This document shows, piece after piece, positions 1 through 7,070 of a stretch of DNA of 13,433 nucleotides. Numbering within the stretch: position 1 is the first letter of the stretch; each line of letters begins with the position of its first letter. Where the stretch lies: contig CAYGPP010000114.1 in NCBI GenBank assembly GCA_964351885.1, forward strand, positions 1-13,433, given 5' to 3'. The stretch is from Marinoscillum sp964351885 (GTDB lineage: Bacteria; Bacteroidota; Bacteroidia; Cytophagales; Cyclobacteriaceae). The notes beneath the pieces were generated by a model. The model had not been told where the DNA came from. It searched no databases and worked only from the letters and a program-made list of their open reading frames with translations. The position numbers and the translations under genes were made by a program.

Positions 1-1
1 C

Positions 2-412
2 TTCACGCTCAATAGTCCTTCCAAGTGGCGCGCTGATTTGAAGAAACTAATCGAAACGCTTCAATCAAAATTCCCCAATGTATATTTACTCTTTCCTTGT
101 ATGCCTCCGATAAAGGAGTTCCCAGCTTTCACATCACTCATCAAACTGACTATTGGGAGTCTCGTGGAACTCTTGGGGGATGAATTGGCTTCCCTTTGTC
201 AGGAATACGATCAGGTATTTTACCACAATCGAATCTTGACTATAAAAGGGTGGAATGCGCTCTTCCAAATGGAAGCAAGCCCCAAGGACTTCTTTAGTGA
301 TGGAGTACATCCGTCCAAACTTGCCTATCAATCTTGGGCGAAAGACATGGCTCAGGAAGTTTGTAATAATCAGGAAATTGTAGAGTTTATCAAGGGAAAG
401 ACTGACTCTTGA
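2..412 (+). CDS. SGNH/GDSL hydrolase (lysophospholipase L1-like esterase), 5' end cut off by window edge
   Basis: This is the C-terminal part of a probable SGNH-fold esterase. The frame is open to the left edge (reading FTLNSPSKWRADLKKL...), so the TTG at 38 is almost certainly internal and the true start lies outside the window. Two things identify the family. The first is the stretch after the S-x-x-W-R motif, with a helix, a beta strand VYLLFPCMPP and then FPAF, which resembles the 'PP..FPA' region of this esterase group. The second is the C-terminal block DGVHPSKLAYQSWA, holding the Asp and His of the D-x-x-H catalytic block V. The catalytic Ser block would be upstream and cannot be seen. 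The natural substrate (acyl or acetyl ester) is unknown. The next gene starts 2 bases after the stop, so the two are likely co-transcribed. Confidence 0.8.
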   Translation, partial: FTLNSPSKWRADLKKLIETLQSKFPNVYLLFPCMPPIKEFPAFTSLIKLTIGSLVELLGDELASLCQEYDQVFYHNRILTIKGWNALFQMEASPKDFFSDGVHPSKLAYQSWAKDMAQEVCNNQEIVEFIKGKTDS

Positions 413-414
413 TT

Positions 415-1386
415 ATGAAAAAGCTATTTACCTATTTGAGTTCCTTAAGCTTGCTTTTCCTCTCGCTTCACACAATAGGGCAGTCAGCATCCAACTATAA
501 AAACTATCACCAACAGGTAATTCAAGCAGAGGAATTGGTAGCCAAAGTAGCATTCGATTCTGCGCTTGACTGCTTTGATCAATTGTTCTATTCTTATGAA
601 TTCGTCTTTGTTCGGGAATGCCAAATAGCAACCCAACTGGCTATTCTAACCAATCAAAACACGAGGGCCAAAGTCTATCTAAAAATGGGACTACTAGCTG
701 GATGGAAGCCAAAGGATATCAAGAAGAGTAAGTCAACGAAACTCTTACTCAAGGAACTATCGAAAGAAAAAGTCCAAAGCCTTGAATCCCTTCACCACGA
801 TAACATTGATCAACAACTTAAAATGACCGTGAAGGAAATGTTCAAAGCTGATCAAAAGATGGCTATTAAAAACCTCTTTAAGATCGGAGACAAAGCTAAG
901 ATCAGATATGCGGAGACAAAGTTCGCTCCACATAGCGAACAGCAGCTATTGAAACTAGACTCAATTCTGATCAAAAAAGGTTATCCGGGAGAGCAACTTA
1001 TCGGTGACGGTGTTGGGATGTCAACCATCTTGTGTCATCACAATTCTATCTCACCTCGATTCAACAAAACCGACACGCTTTATGACTTTATTCAGCCACA
1101 CCTAATCGAAGCTGTGAATATTGGTCAAATGTCTCCTTTCGAATATGCCTTGATAGAAGATTGGCGATTTGCCGTCAATAGTAATCATGATCTGACCATG
1201 TACGGTTTTCTCGGAAAAATCAGGGAGGAAGAGGAATGGAAACAGGTAAATGAAAATAGAGCCAAAATTGGCTTGAGAAGTCTTGAGCTAAGAAATCAAC
1301 TTATAGAAATGGAATCTCAATTGGACATTGACTTATATCTCGGAGGTGAGCCTTGGAGACCAAGTCAAATCAGAATCACTAAGTAG
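415..1386 (+). CDS. Exported protein with DUF6624-like C-terminal region, function unknown
   Basis: A 323-residue protein starting with MKKLF and a clear Sec signal peptide (hydrophobic core about residues 5-20, likely cleavage after IGQS). I chose the ATG at 415; a TTG at 409 in the same frame would only add two residues and overlap the upstream stop. Residues about 25-125 are helical and may form TPR-like packing (LDCFDQLFYSYEF, TRAKVYLKMGLLAGW). Residues about 180-255 carry a pattern I associate with DUF6624: KKGYPG (187-192), then LIGDG, LCHHNS (206-211) and a later EYALIEDWR (243-251). In that family the corresponding features are G-W-P, Q-H-A and Y-x-x-D-R, so this is a tentative match with HH in place of QH. 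The role is unknown; the protein is probably periplasmic. It is tightly coupled to the upstream esterase. Confidence 0.7.
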   Translation: MKKLFTYLSSLSLLFLSLHTIGQSASNYKNYHQQVIQAEELVAKVAFDSALDCFDQLFYSYEFVFVRECQIATQLAILTNQNTRAKVYLKMGLLAGWKPKDIKKSKSTKLLLKELSKEKVQSLESLHHDNIDQQLKMTVKEMFKADQKMAIKNLFKIGDKAKIRYAETKFAPHSEQQLLKLDSILIKKGYPGEQLIGDGVGMSTILCHHNSISPRFNKTDTLYDFIQPHLIEAVNIGQMSPFEYALIEDWRFAVNSNHDLTMYGFLGKIREEEEWKQVNENRAKIGLRSLELRNQLIEMESQLDIDLYLGGEPWRPSQIRITK

Positions 1387-1526
1387 TTGAGCACAATCAA
1401 ATGAAATCATCTGTTTTCAACAGAAATAATTGGAGGAGATTTATCATGGTTGTATTTTGAGGTGTATCCTTACGAGAATAAAAAACTATCCAAAAGCATA
1501 ATCTGCATCGCAAAACTGATCCTTCC

Positions 1527-2717
1527 ATGAAAGTCATTTTTACAGTCTCTGCCCTTTCTCTAATCACCATTGGCCAATTATGTGGACAATCCTACGAGCC
1601 GCTTTTTCCAATTAATGTAGATAAAGCAAGTGGCGATCAGCAAGCACTTTTTGAAGAAGTGAAAGACCAGATATTAGCCAATTATTACACCGAGCAACTA
1701 AAAGAAGAAGACTTGTATTGGGCTGCTATTCAGGGAATGCTCCGACACATTTCTCCACCAGAAGCTCCCACTTTGGCAACTATTTGGACAGCCGAAGAGT
1801 ATGAAAAAATACTTAATTCGCTAAAAGGAATTGATGTTTCGCTTGGTATCAACAGCACCTATGATGCAAACACTGGCAGCCTGCTCGTAACAGGTATTGA
1901 AGAAAACTCTTCAGCCAACGGAAAGATTGAAATCTATGATCGCATTCTTAGGATTAATGGTGAGATACTCAAAGGACTCACCATCAATCGAGTGAATGAA
2001 CTCCTTGCTGGACCCGAAGGATCGGAAGCCGTCCTTACAGTCAACAGAGGAATTGAAATATTGAAAATTAAGGTCAAGAGACAATCCTATGAAGTGAGTA
2101 ATTTAGATGTCTCAATCATTACTTCACGTTCCACCGCACTTGTAGAAATACGTAAATTCTACTTAGGATTAAATAAAGATCTAGAAGCCGAACTTATCAA
2201 ACTTCAGGAGAGCAATATCCAGAATATTATATTGGATCTTCGCCATAATACTGGCGGAGTACTCAATGAAGGGGTGCAAGTTGCTAATCTTTTCCTTTCT
2301 CCAAAAAACATAATCGTAAGGACAAAAAGTAGGTCAGCGGATGCTCAATCTATTGCTGCAGATAAAGACGGTTATGATTTCACTATTGTCATGCTGATTG
2401 ATGAGAATACAGCTTCGTCTAGTGAAATATTGGTGAGCGCATTTCAAGACCATAAACGTGCTACCATTATAGGAACCAAGACTTATGGAAAAGGTGTGAT
2501 CGAAACGACCTACACGCTGAGCAATGATTACCGAGTCAAATTCATCACGAGTGCCATGTATTCTCCTGTGGGTAAATCGTGGCAGTCCAAAGGACTTCTT
2601 CCTGATTTTTTAGTTGAGCAATCCAATGCGAGCTATGATGCTTTGAAGGAGCTAGATATAAACAAAAGGCTCTCTTCTGATATCTATCTCACAACTGCTT
2701 TGAAGCTACTTAAATAG
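1527..2717 (+). CDS. S41 family (CtpA/Tsp-like) C-terminal processing protease with PDZ domain
   Basis: A 396-residue exported serine protease. A signal peptide covers about residues 1-20 (core VSALSLITIG); the Cys in QLCGQ is not in a good lipobox, so cleavage by signal peptidase I is more likely. A helical N-terminal region is followed by a PDZ domain at about 95-185 (GIDVSLGINS ... IEIYDRILRINGE ... LLAGPEGSEAVLTV) and then the S41 catalytic core at about 200-365. The nucleophile is Ser297 in DENTASSSEI. The general base is Lys322 in TYGKG, exactly 25 residues later, the spacing usual for CtpA/CtpB-type Ser-Lys proteases. ILDLRHNTGG is the conserved strand before the active site, and SWQSKGLLPD matches the typical C-terminal end of the family. 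It probably trims or degrades envelope proteins. It stands alone, with 140 bases before it and 135 after it. Confidence 0.93.
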   Translation: MKVIFTVSALSLITIGQLCGQSYEPLFPINVDKASGDQQALFEEVKDQILANYYTEQLKEEDLYWAAIQGMLRHISPPEAPTLATIWTAEEYEKILNSLKGIDVSLGINSTYDANTGSLLVTGIEENSSANGKIEIYDRILRINGEILKGLTINRVNELLAGPEGSEAVLTVNRGIEILKIKVKRQSYEVSNLDVSIITSRSTALVEIRKFYLGLNKDLEAELIKLQESNIQNIILDLRHNTGGVLNEGVQVANLFLSPKNIIVRTKSRSADAQSIAADKDGYDFTIVMLIDENTASSSEILVSAFQDHKRATIIGTKTYGKGVIETTYTLSNDYRVKFITSAMYSPVGKSWQSKGLLPDFLVEQSNASYDALKELDINKRLSSDIYLTTALKLLK

Positions 2718-2852
2718 ATCATTAGATTTGAGACCTAGGTTACGATGGATTATAAAAATCACGGGAATGAATTTTGAACTTATGAAACCCAAAGGGCACT
2801 TTAAGAGTGTATGTAGTAGGTTTTTTTATAAATTCAAATCAAACAAACAACT

Positions 2853-3644
2853 ATGACTTCACACGAAATAGATTACAAACTGCATGGCGATGATATGCAG
2901 ATGGTAGAAGTAGAACTTGACCCTAACGAAACAGTCATAGCCGAAGCTGGCGCTATGAACTGGATGGAAGACGGAATTACATTTGAAGCCAAAATGGGTG
3001 ATGGTTCCAATCCTTCTCAAGGACTCATGGGTGCGCTACTAAGTGTGGGTAAAAGAGCATTGACGGGAGAGTCGATATTCATGACGCACTTCACCAACCA
3101 AGCACATGTGAAACGCAATGTTGCCTTTGCATCTCCCTATCCTGGTAAGATAATCCCTATCAAACTACCAGAAGTAGGCGGTACCATATACTGTCAAAAA
3201 GATGCTTTTCTCTGTGCTGCCTTGGGGACTAGAGTAGATATCGCATTCTCTAAAAAATTGGGCGCTGGATTCTTCGGAGGAGAAGGTTTTATCCTTCAAA
3301 AATTGAGTGGTGATGGCATGGCATTTATGCATGCAGGCGGTACGATAGTCAAGAAAGAACTCAAAGGAGAAACAATCCGAGTGGACACTGGATGTATCGT
3401 GGCATTCGATGAAGGTATTGATTATGACATCAGCCGTGCAGGCGGATTAAAGTCTATGTTTTTCGGAGGTGAGGGCTTGTTTCTAGCCACATTAAGGGGT
3501 ACCGGAACTATATATTTACAAAGCTTACCATTCTCAAGATTAGCAGACAGAATCATCCAACATGCACCATCAGTAGGTGGCAGCAGCAAAGGAGAAGGAG
3601 GATTGCTTGGTGGATTGGGCCGAATGATTGATGGAGATCGTTAA
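2853..3644 (+). CDS. TIGR00266 / AIM24 family protein
   Basis: A 263-residue cytosolic protein of the AIM24 (DUF124) beta-sandwich family. The whole length matches the TIGR00266 pattern: IAEAGAMNWMEDGI near the N-terminus, ALTGESIFMTHFTN, a central AGFFGGEGFILQKLSGDG (from residue 138) and a second SMFFGGEGLFLATLRGTG (from residue 201). The paired FGGEG motifs reflect the internal pseudo-repeat of the fold. The C-terminus is a flexible Gly/Ser stretch. No catalytic residues are known for this family and its bacterial role is not established; the name comes from a mitochondrial inner-membrane organisation protein. No signal peptide is visible. The start is the first ATG after an A-rich leader (AAATCAAACAAACAACT), as is common in Bacteroidota, which rarely use Shine-Dalgarno sites. 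Confidence 0.92.
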   Translation: MTSHEIDYKLHGDDMQMVEVELDPNETVIAEAGAMNWMEDGITFEAKMGDGSNPSQGLMGALLSVGKRALTGESIFMTHFTNQAHVKRNVAFASPYPGKIIPIKLPEVGGTIYCQKDAFLCAALGTRVDIAFSKKLGAGFFGGEGFILQKLSGDGMAFMHAGGTIVKKELKGETIRVDTGCIVAFDEGIDYDISRAGGLKSMFFGGEGLFLATLRGTGTIYLQSLPFSRLADRIIQHAPSVGGSSKGEGGLLGGLGRMIDGDR

Positions 3645-3710
3645 CGTTCTCCATTCTCGCAATAATTAGACTTCTCTTTTCTAAACCTAATAGTTATCGG
3701 GAGTCTTGAT
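3645..3710. repeat. Degenerate copy of the intergenic palindromic repeat at 3857-3946
   Basis: Immediately after the AIM24 stop codon, positions 3657-3707 align without gaps to 3865-3915, with 38 of 51 bases identical by hand count. The best blocks are TTAGACTT, CTTTTCTA and ATCGGGA. The internal hairpin is decayed to short arms (ATTAG/CTAAT), and the second hairpin and right end of the unit are not recognisable. It looks like an old, eroded copy. Confidence 0.6.
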
Positions 3711-3745
3711 CCAGCCATTATAATTCTACACTGCTCACTGAATCA

Positions 3746-3825
3746 GTCATAGCGAGCTTGCGAAGCTATCTGACACTTCAACCGAATACTTTATGATAGA
3801 TTCCTTCACTTCGTTCGGAACGACG
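3746..3825. repeat. GTCAT-type palindromic repeat unit with two hairpins
   Basis: An approximately 80-base unit bounded by GTCAT on the left and an imperfect complement (ACGAC) on the right. The left hairpin is AGCGAGCTTGCGAAGCT. The right hairpin has arms TTCC and GGAA around TTCACTTCGTTC. GCTATCTGAC and TGATAGATTCC flank the AT-rich middle. The GTCATxGCGAG...CGAAGCxATCT layout resembles dispersed REP-like repeats that I recall as widespread in Bacteroidota genomes. Its function is unknown; such units can act at transcript ends or be relics of REP-transposase activity. Confidence 0.6.
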
Positions 3826-3856
3826 TTTTAAAAAGCGGAAAAAATAAACTAAAAAC

Positions 3857-3946
3857 CGTCATGCTCGAAAATTTTAGACTTAACTTTTCTAAGTCCAAAA
3901 TTTATCGGGAATCTCAATGATCTATCTTTCAGATTCCGAAATGACG
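3857..3946. repeat. Palindromic repeat with outer stem and two inner hairpins
   Basis: A 90-base unit. The outer arms are CGTCATgcTCG (3857-3867) and CGAaATGACG (3937-3946). Hairpin 1 has 14-base arms starting at AAATTTTAGACTTA and ending at TAAGTCCAAAATTT around a 7-base loop, with one A/C mismatch. Hairpin 2 has arms GGAATCT and AGATTCC around 16 bases. The fold would be a three-way, cloverleaf-like junction. A diverged copy lies at 3645-3710, and a unit of the same architecture but different sequence lies at 3746-3825. It ends about 30 bases before the first possible start of the transporter gene. Confidence 0.7.
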
Positions 3947-3955
3947 CCAAATTAA

Positions 3956-4075
3956 ATTCCCACTATTAAATCAAGATGGCTTATCAATAACCGAACATCA
4001 TCAGTAATCCTTCCCACCATCGTTTTAGCGCAATTCTGCTGTACCTCAGTTTGGTTTGCGACTAATGGAGTCATT
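3956..4075 (+). other. Unannotated N-terminal coding extension of the MFS transporter, no standard start codon
   Basis: The reading frame of the transporter continues upstream of the ATG at 4076 to a stop at 3953-3955. From about 3986 it reads NNRTSSVILPTIVLAQF and then CCTSVWFATNGVIMPLS. This is a convincing first transmembrane helix ending in the W-F-A-T-N-G motif common at the N-terminus of such transporters. There is no ATG, GTG or TTG in this frame. An ATG at 3976 lies one base out of frame and runs into a stop after four codons (M-A-Y-Q-stop). Removing one base between 3979 and 3988 would give an intact start such as MAYNNRTSS. The gene is therefore frameshifted at its start, uses a rare start (ATT at 3965 or ATC at 3983), or carries a sequencing error. 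Confidence 0.7.
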
Positions 4076-5173
4076 ATGCCTTTGTCTGATACTTTTGGGC
4101 TTGAGCTTTCGGCCGTAGGACACCTTACATCTGCTATTCAATTTGGTTTTATAATAGGAACGCTGAGTTATGCATTGCTAAGTATTGCTGATCGCTTCTC
4201 TCCTTCCAGAGTCTTTCTTATATCAGCCCTGCTCGCTGCAGCTTTCAATGTGCTGATTCAGGTAGAATCCAACAATCTCACTACCCTACTCTTTTTGCGT
4301 TTTGGTACTGGATTTTTCCTTGCGGGAATCTATCCGGTGGGCATGAAAATAGCCGCCGATCACTTTGAAAAAGGCCTAGGGAAATCTCTGGGTTACTTAG
4401 TAGGCGCGCTAGTACTCGGTACAGCTTTGCCGCATTTGCTTCAAGGATTTTTCTCTGCCACTAACTGGCCATGGGTACTCAGCTTGACTTCCCTGCTTGC
4501 AGTCATAGGTGGATTGAGTATGTATCTTTTTGTCCCCAATGGGCCATATAGAAAATCAAGCCAGGGCATAGACCTTGGCGCTTCCCTGCGGATATTCAAA
4601 AATGACAATTTCCGAAAGGCAGCATTTGGATACTTCGGTCACATGTGGGAGCTCTACACTTTTTGGGCGTTTGTTCCGATCATTCTTCTCACCTATCAGG
4701 AGCTTCGAGAGATTCCATTGCTCAACATACCGCTACTGTCTTTTGGCATCATTGGAATTGGGAGTATTGCTTGTGTTGTGGCCGGATATGCCTCCGAGAA
4801 GATTGGCGCACTAAAGACAGCCAGGTACGCGCTAATAAGTTCAGCAATGTGCTGTCTTCTTTCACCCGTATTCTTACTGTATGCAAGCCCAATTGTGTTC
4901 TTATTATTTCTACTATTCTGGGGTTTTGCAGTAATAGCAGATTCTCCAATGTTATCCACTATGGTAGCACAAAGTGCAATTCCCGAGTTGAAAGGCACAG
5001 CACTCACAATTGTTAATTGTATCGGTTTTGCTATCACTATTGTGAGTATTCAGTTATTGTTTTTCCTTGAGAATTATATCCACATTCAATACTCCATTCT
5101 CATACTCGGAATAGGTCCTATTATGGGATTGTTGTCAATGCATTCAAAACACAAAACATACAGCGATCAATAA
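4076..5173 (+). CDS. Major facilitator superfamily (MFS) transporter
   Basis: A multi-pass inner-membrane transporter, 365 residues from this ATG and about 395 with the upstream extension that supplies helix 1. It shows 11 hydrophobic helices from this start. Motif A between helices 2 and 3 is present in relaxed form (ADRFSPSR, residues 38-45). The stretch LRFGTGFFLAGIYPVGMKIA is the typical helix 4 region with motif-B Arg. A charged cytoplasmic loop lies at about 155-185 (RKSSQGIDLG...FKNDNFRK) between the two six-helix halves. The substrate cannot be told from sequence; relatives are annotated loosely as nitrate/nitrite, cyanate or sugar porters, and I would not choose among them. The downstream LytTR gene is convergent with only 8 bases between the stop codons. 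The 5' end is abnormal: the ATG used here drops helix 1, so this start is probably not the ancestral one. Confidence 0.85.
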   Translation: MPLSDTFGLELSAVGHLTSAIQFGFIIGTLSYALLSIADRFSPSRVFLISALLAAAFNVLIQVESNNLTTLLFLRFGTGFFLAGIYPVGMKIAADHFEKGLGKSLGYLVGALVLGTALPHLLQGFFSATNWPWVLSLTSLLAVIGGLSMYLFVPNGPYRKSSQGIDLGASLRIFKNDNFRKAAFGYFGHMWELYTFWAFVPIILLTYQELREIPLLNIPLLSFGIIGIGSIACVVAGYASEKIGALKTARYALISSAMCCLLSPVFLLYASPIVFLLFLLFWGFAVIADSPMLSTMVAQSAIPELKGTALTIVNCIGFAITIVSIQLLFFLENYIHIQYSILILGIGPIMGLLSMHSKHKTYSDQ

Positions 5174-5181
5174 AATCTTCA

Positions 5182-5973
5182 CTATTTCAACTTTGGAAAA
5201 AGGTGTGAAACCTCATCCTTGTAAGTTCTACTAATTGGCAAGGTATGAGAGCCCATCTTTATTTCTCTCTTTGAGAAAGCATCCACTTCTCGGATATTGA
5301 CAATAAAAGAACGATGAATTTTCACAAACCATTCGGCGGGTAAAAGTGCTTCCATAGATGCCATATTCCCATAGGAAGTGATGGACTGGTCTTTGGTCAC
5401 AGTGATCAATTGATTACGGCGACTCTCAATAAAAAGTATATCTGAATATGAAACTAGATGGGCACTCTTCCCTTCCTTCAATAAGAATGATCCATTCAAC
5501 GAGGTACTTTTATCATTAGGTTCTTGACCAAATACGGTATTGCTCCTGCCCCATTTCTGCATAAAGGCATCATGTACAAAAAGCAATGGAATGGCAGGAA
5601 CTAAAACGTCAATAGACGTATTGACCAGCGCAATCAAATTGAAAAACTCAGGACTTTGATAAGGCAAAAATCTTCCCTCAACAAAAAAGATGATAATCGG
5701 CCTTTGAACAACCAACACCGAAATAACCAACAGGGTAACTCCAGATAATCCAAAAAGCCCAAATTGTTGCATTCGGTAATAACGTGGAATGAGTACCAAC
5801 AGCAATCCATAACTTAGAAGAAATCTAGCTGGTAGGCTCGTGATCTGAACCATTAAGCTTCTCGCAAAGTCACCATCATACGATCCCCAAATAAGGGTAA
5901 ATCCTAGCACTACCAATAGCCAGTAAAAAAAATGAATGAATATGATCTTCTCTATCGGGGCTTTCGCATCCAT
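5182..5973 (-). CDS. Membrane-anchored LytTR-domain transcriptional regulator
   Basis: A 263-residue protein starting at the ATG at 5973; a TTG at 5982 in frame would add only three residues. The N-terminal half has four predicted membrane helices at about 10-30, 43-63, 72-98 and 111-135. After a polar linker (about 137-160) comes a LytTR DNA-binding domain at about 162-258. It shows the usual landmarks: FLLKEGKSAHLV, DILFIES (178-184), SYGNMASMEALLP, WFVKIHRSFIVNIREVDAF (215-233) and LPISRTYKDEV near the end. It lacks a response-regulator receiver domain, so the membrane part probably senses the signal itself. This helix-plus-LytTR layout is common in Bacteroidota. It is divergent from the dioxygenase/glycosidase operon and convergent with the MFS gene. 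Control of the operon or of the transporter is an inference from position. Confidence 0.9.
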   Translation of the reverse strand: MDAKAPIEKIIFIHFFYWLLVVLGFTLIWGSYDGDFARSLMVQITSLPARFLLSYGLLLVLIPRYYRMQQFGLFGLSGVTLLVISVLVVQRPIIIFFVEGRFLPYQSPEFFNLIALVNTSIDVLVPAIPLLFVHDAFMQKWGRSNTVFGQEPNDKSTSLNGSFLLKEGKSAHLVSYSDILFIESRRNQLITVTKDQSITSYGNMASMEALLPAEWFVKIHRSFIVNIREVDAFSKREIKMGSHTLPISRTYKDEVSHLFPKLK

Positions 5974-6110
5974 GACTACCAAAGGTGATCATACGTATTC
6001 TAAATGACAATGATCCTAGCAATATTCCTGCAATTCGATGTAGTATTTCGGAATTCAATATAGTTCAAAAATTCCCTCTGGATTATTGAGTGATTGTTTT
6101 CTGTACTTGA

Positions 6111-6206
6111 TAATTGGCATTTTGTACCAGTCCTTGTGTTTCAAAACAAAAGCTTTTGCATAATTGTGAAGTATTATAAATGTACCCTGATCATGATTAA
6201 TTGTCA
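6111..6206 (+). promoter_or_regulatory. Three TAATTGnnA words in the divergent intergenic region, possible operator sites
   Basis: TAATTGGCA (6111-6119), TAATTGTGA (6161-6169) and TAATTGTCA (6198-6206) lie in the shared region between the LytTR gene and the operon. A near complement, TGACAATGA, is at 6005-6013. The words do not match the published LytTR consensus well and the region is AT-rich, so chance is a real alternative. I found no convincing Bacteroidota -33/-7 promoter (TTTG / TAnnTTTG) on either strand here. Confidence 0.25.
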
Positions 6207-6209
6207 GGG
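6185..6209. promoter_or_regulatory. Inverted repeat CCCTGA-N13-TCAGGG upstream of the operon
   Basis: Perfect 6-base arms separated by 13 bases, about 50 bases before the first gene of the operon. It could be a dimeric-protein operator or a hairpin in the 5' leader RNA. There is no following T-run, so it is not a rho-independent terminator. Confidence 0.4.
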
Positions 6210-6260
6210 ATTCATTGACTCGCTTGTTCAATTTGACATGATTAAATCCTGAATGATACC

Positions 6261-7070
6261 ATGAAGAAACTTAATTTACTAAATGAACCGTATTCGCTCT
6301 CTGTAAAACAGATTGAGTTTTATCAAGAGCATAATTACATCAAATTGAAAGATGTTCTAGACAAGAACCTAATCGACCATTTCAATGAACTTATAACTGC
6401 ACAGGTCAGTAAACTAAATAAGTCCTATCAATCAATCCACGAACGAGACACTTATGGCAAGGCCTTCCTACAACTCTTCAACCTGTGGACAAAGGATGAC
6501 CGAATCAAAAAGCTTGCGCTGAGCAAAAGACTTGGAAAAATTGCAGCAGACTTAATGAAGGTGGAGGGTACAAGAATGTATCATGATCAAGCTCTATTCA
6601 AAGAAGGAGGCGGAGGCATTACACCTTGGCACGCGGACCAACACTACTGGCCATTAGACTCTGATAAAACCATCACCGCTTGGATCCCTCTACAACCAGT
6701 CCCTTTAGAAATGGGACCACTAGAATTTAGTGCAGGTAGTCAATCCATTTTAGAAGGAAGAGAATTGTCAATAAGTGATGAAAGTGAAAAGCAGATCGCC
6801 AAAAAACTGAGAGTAAACGACTTTCCTCACATCATTGAGCCATTCGACATTGGTGAAGTTAGCTTACACTCGGGATGGATATTTCATAGAGCTGGCGCTA
6901 ACATTACCAACTACATTAGGAAAGTATATACCATCATATACATGGATAAAGATATGGTTCTAAAAAATCCTGAAAATGATGGCCAACTCAACGACAGCAA
7001 AACATGGTGCCCCGGATGTAAAGTTGGTGAAATAATAAACTCCCCTATCAACCCAATCACTTATCGATGA
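6261..7070 (+). CDS. Phytanoyl-CoA dioxygenase (PhyH) family Fe(II)/2-oxoglutarate oxygenase
   Basis: A 269-residue protein of usual length for bacterial PhyH enzymes, without a signal peptide and so cytoplasmic. N-terminal YQEHNYIKLKDVLDKNLI is the typical family opening (a strand and helix before the jelly-roll). The metal triad is visible: His124 and Asp126 in TPWHADQHYWP, and distal His209 in GWIFHRAGAN. Arg220 is in place to bind the 2-oxoglutarate carboxylate. The segment TAWIPLQPVPLEMGPLEFSAGS is the family's cosubstrate-side strand and 'G.L....GSH' region, with Ser-Gln in place of the frequent Ser-His. The C-terminal WCPGCKVGEIINSPINP matches the usual PhyH tail. It probably hydroxylates a small molecule, which cannot be named. 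It opens the operon, and its stop overlaps the next start by 4 bases (ATGA). Confidence 0.9.
   Translation: MKKLNLLNEPYSLSVKQIEFYQEHNYIKLKDVLDKNLIDHFNELITAQVSKLNKSYQSIHERDTYGKAFLQLFNLWTKDDRIKKLALSKRLGKIAADLMKVEGTRMYHDQALFKEGGGGITPWHADQHYWPLDSDKTITAWIPLQPVPLEMGPLEFSAGSQSILEGRELSISDESEKQIAKKLRVNDFPHIIEPFDIGEVSLHSGWIFHRAGANITNYIRKVYTIIYMDKDMVLKNPENDGQLNDSKTWCPGCKVGEIINSPINPITYR

Noticed and set aside
1411..1423. Hairpin CTGTT-TTC-AACAG downstream of the DUF6624-like gene as a terminator
   Set aside because: The stem is only five bases, mostly A/T, and is not followed by a T-run; too weak to call.
2817..2824. TAGGTTTT before the AIM24 gene as a Bacteroidota -7 promoter element (TAnnTTTG)
   Set aside because: The last base is wrong and there is no TTTG-like -33 element at the expected distance upstream.
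4575..5037. Overlapping open frames on both strands inside the MFS gene
   Set aside because: Their translations show no family features and lie entirely within the convincing transporter frame; they are chance shadows.
6204..6260. TTGACT / ATGATT as a sigma70-type promoter for the operon
   Set aside because: The -10 match is poor, and Bacteroidota primary promoters use a different -33/-7 pattern, which is not visible here.
7005..7021. C-P-G-C near the C-terminus of the dioxygenase as a metal or redox site
   Set aside because: The segment fits the ordinary PhyH tail (W-x-P-G-x-x-x-G), so the two Cys are probably incidental.
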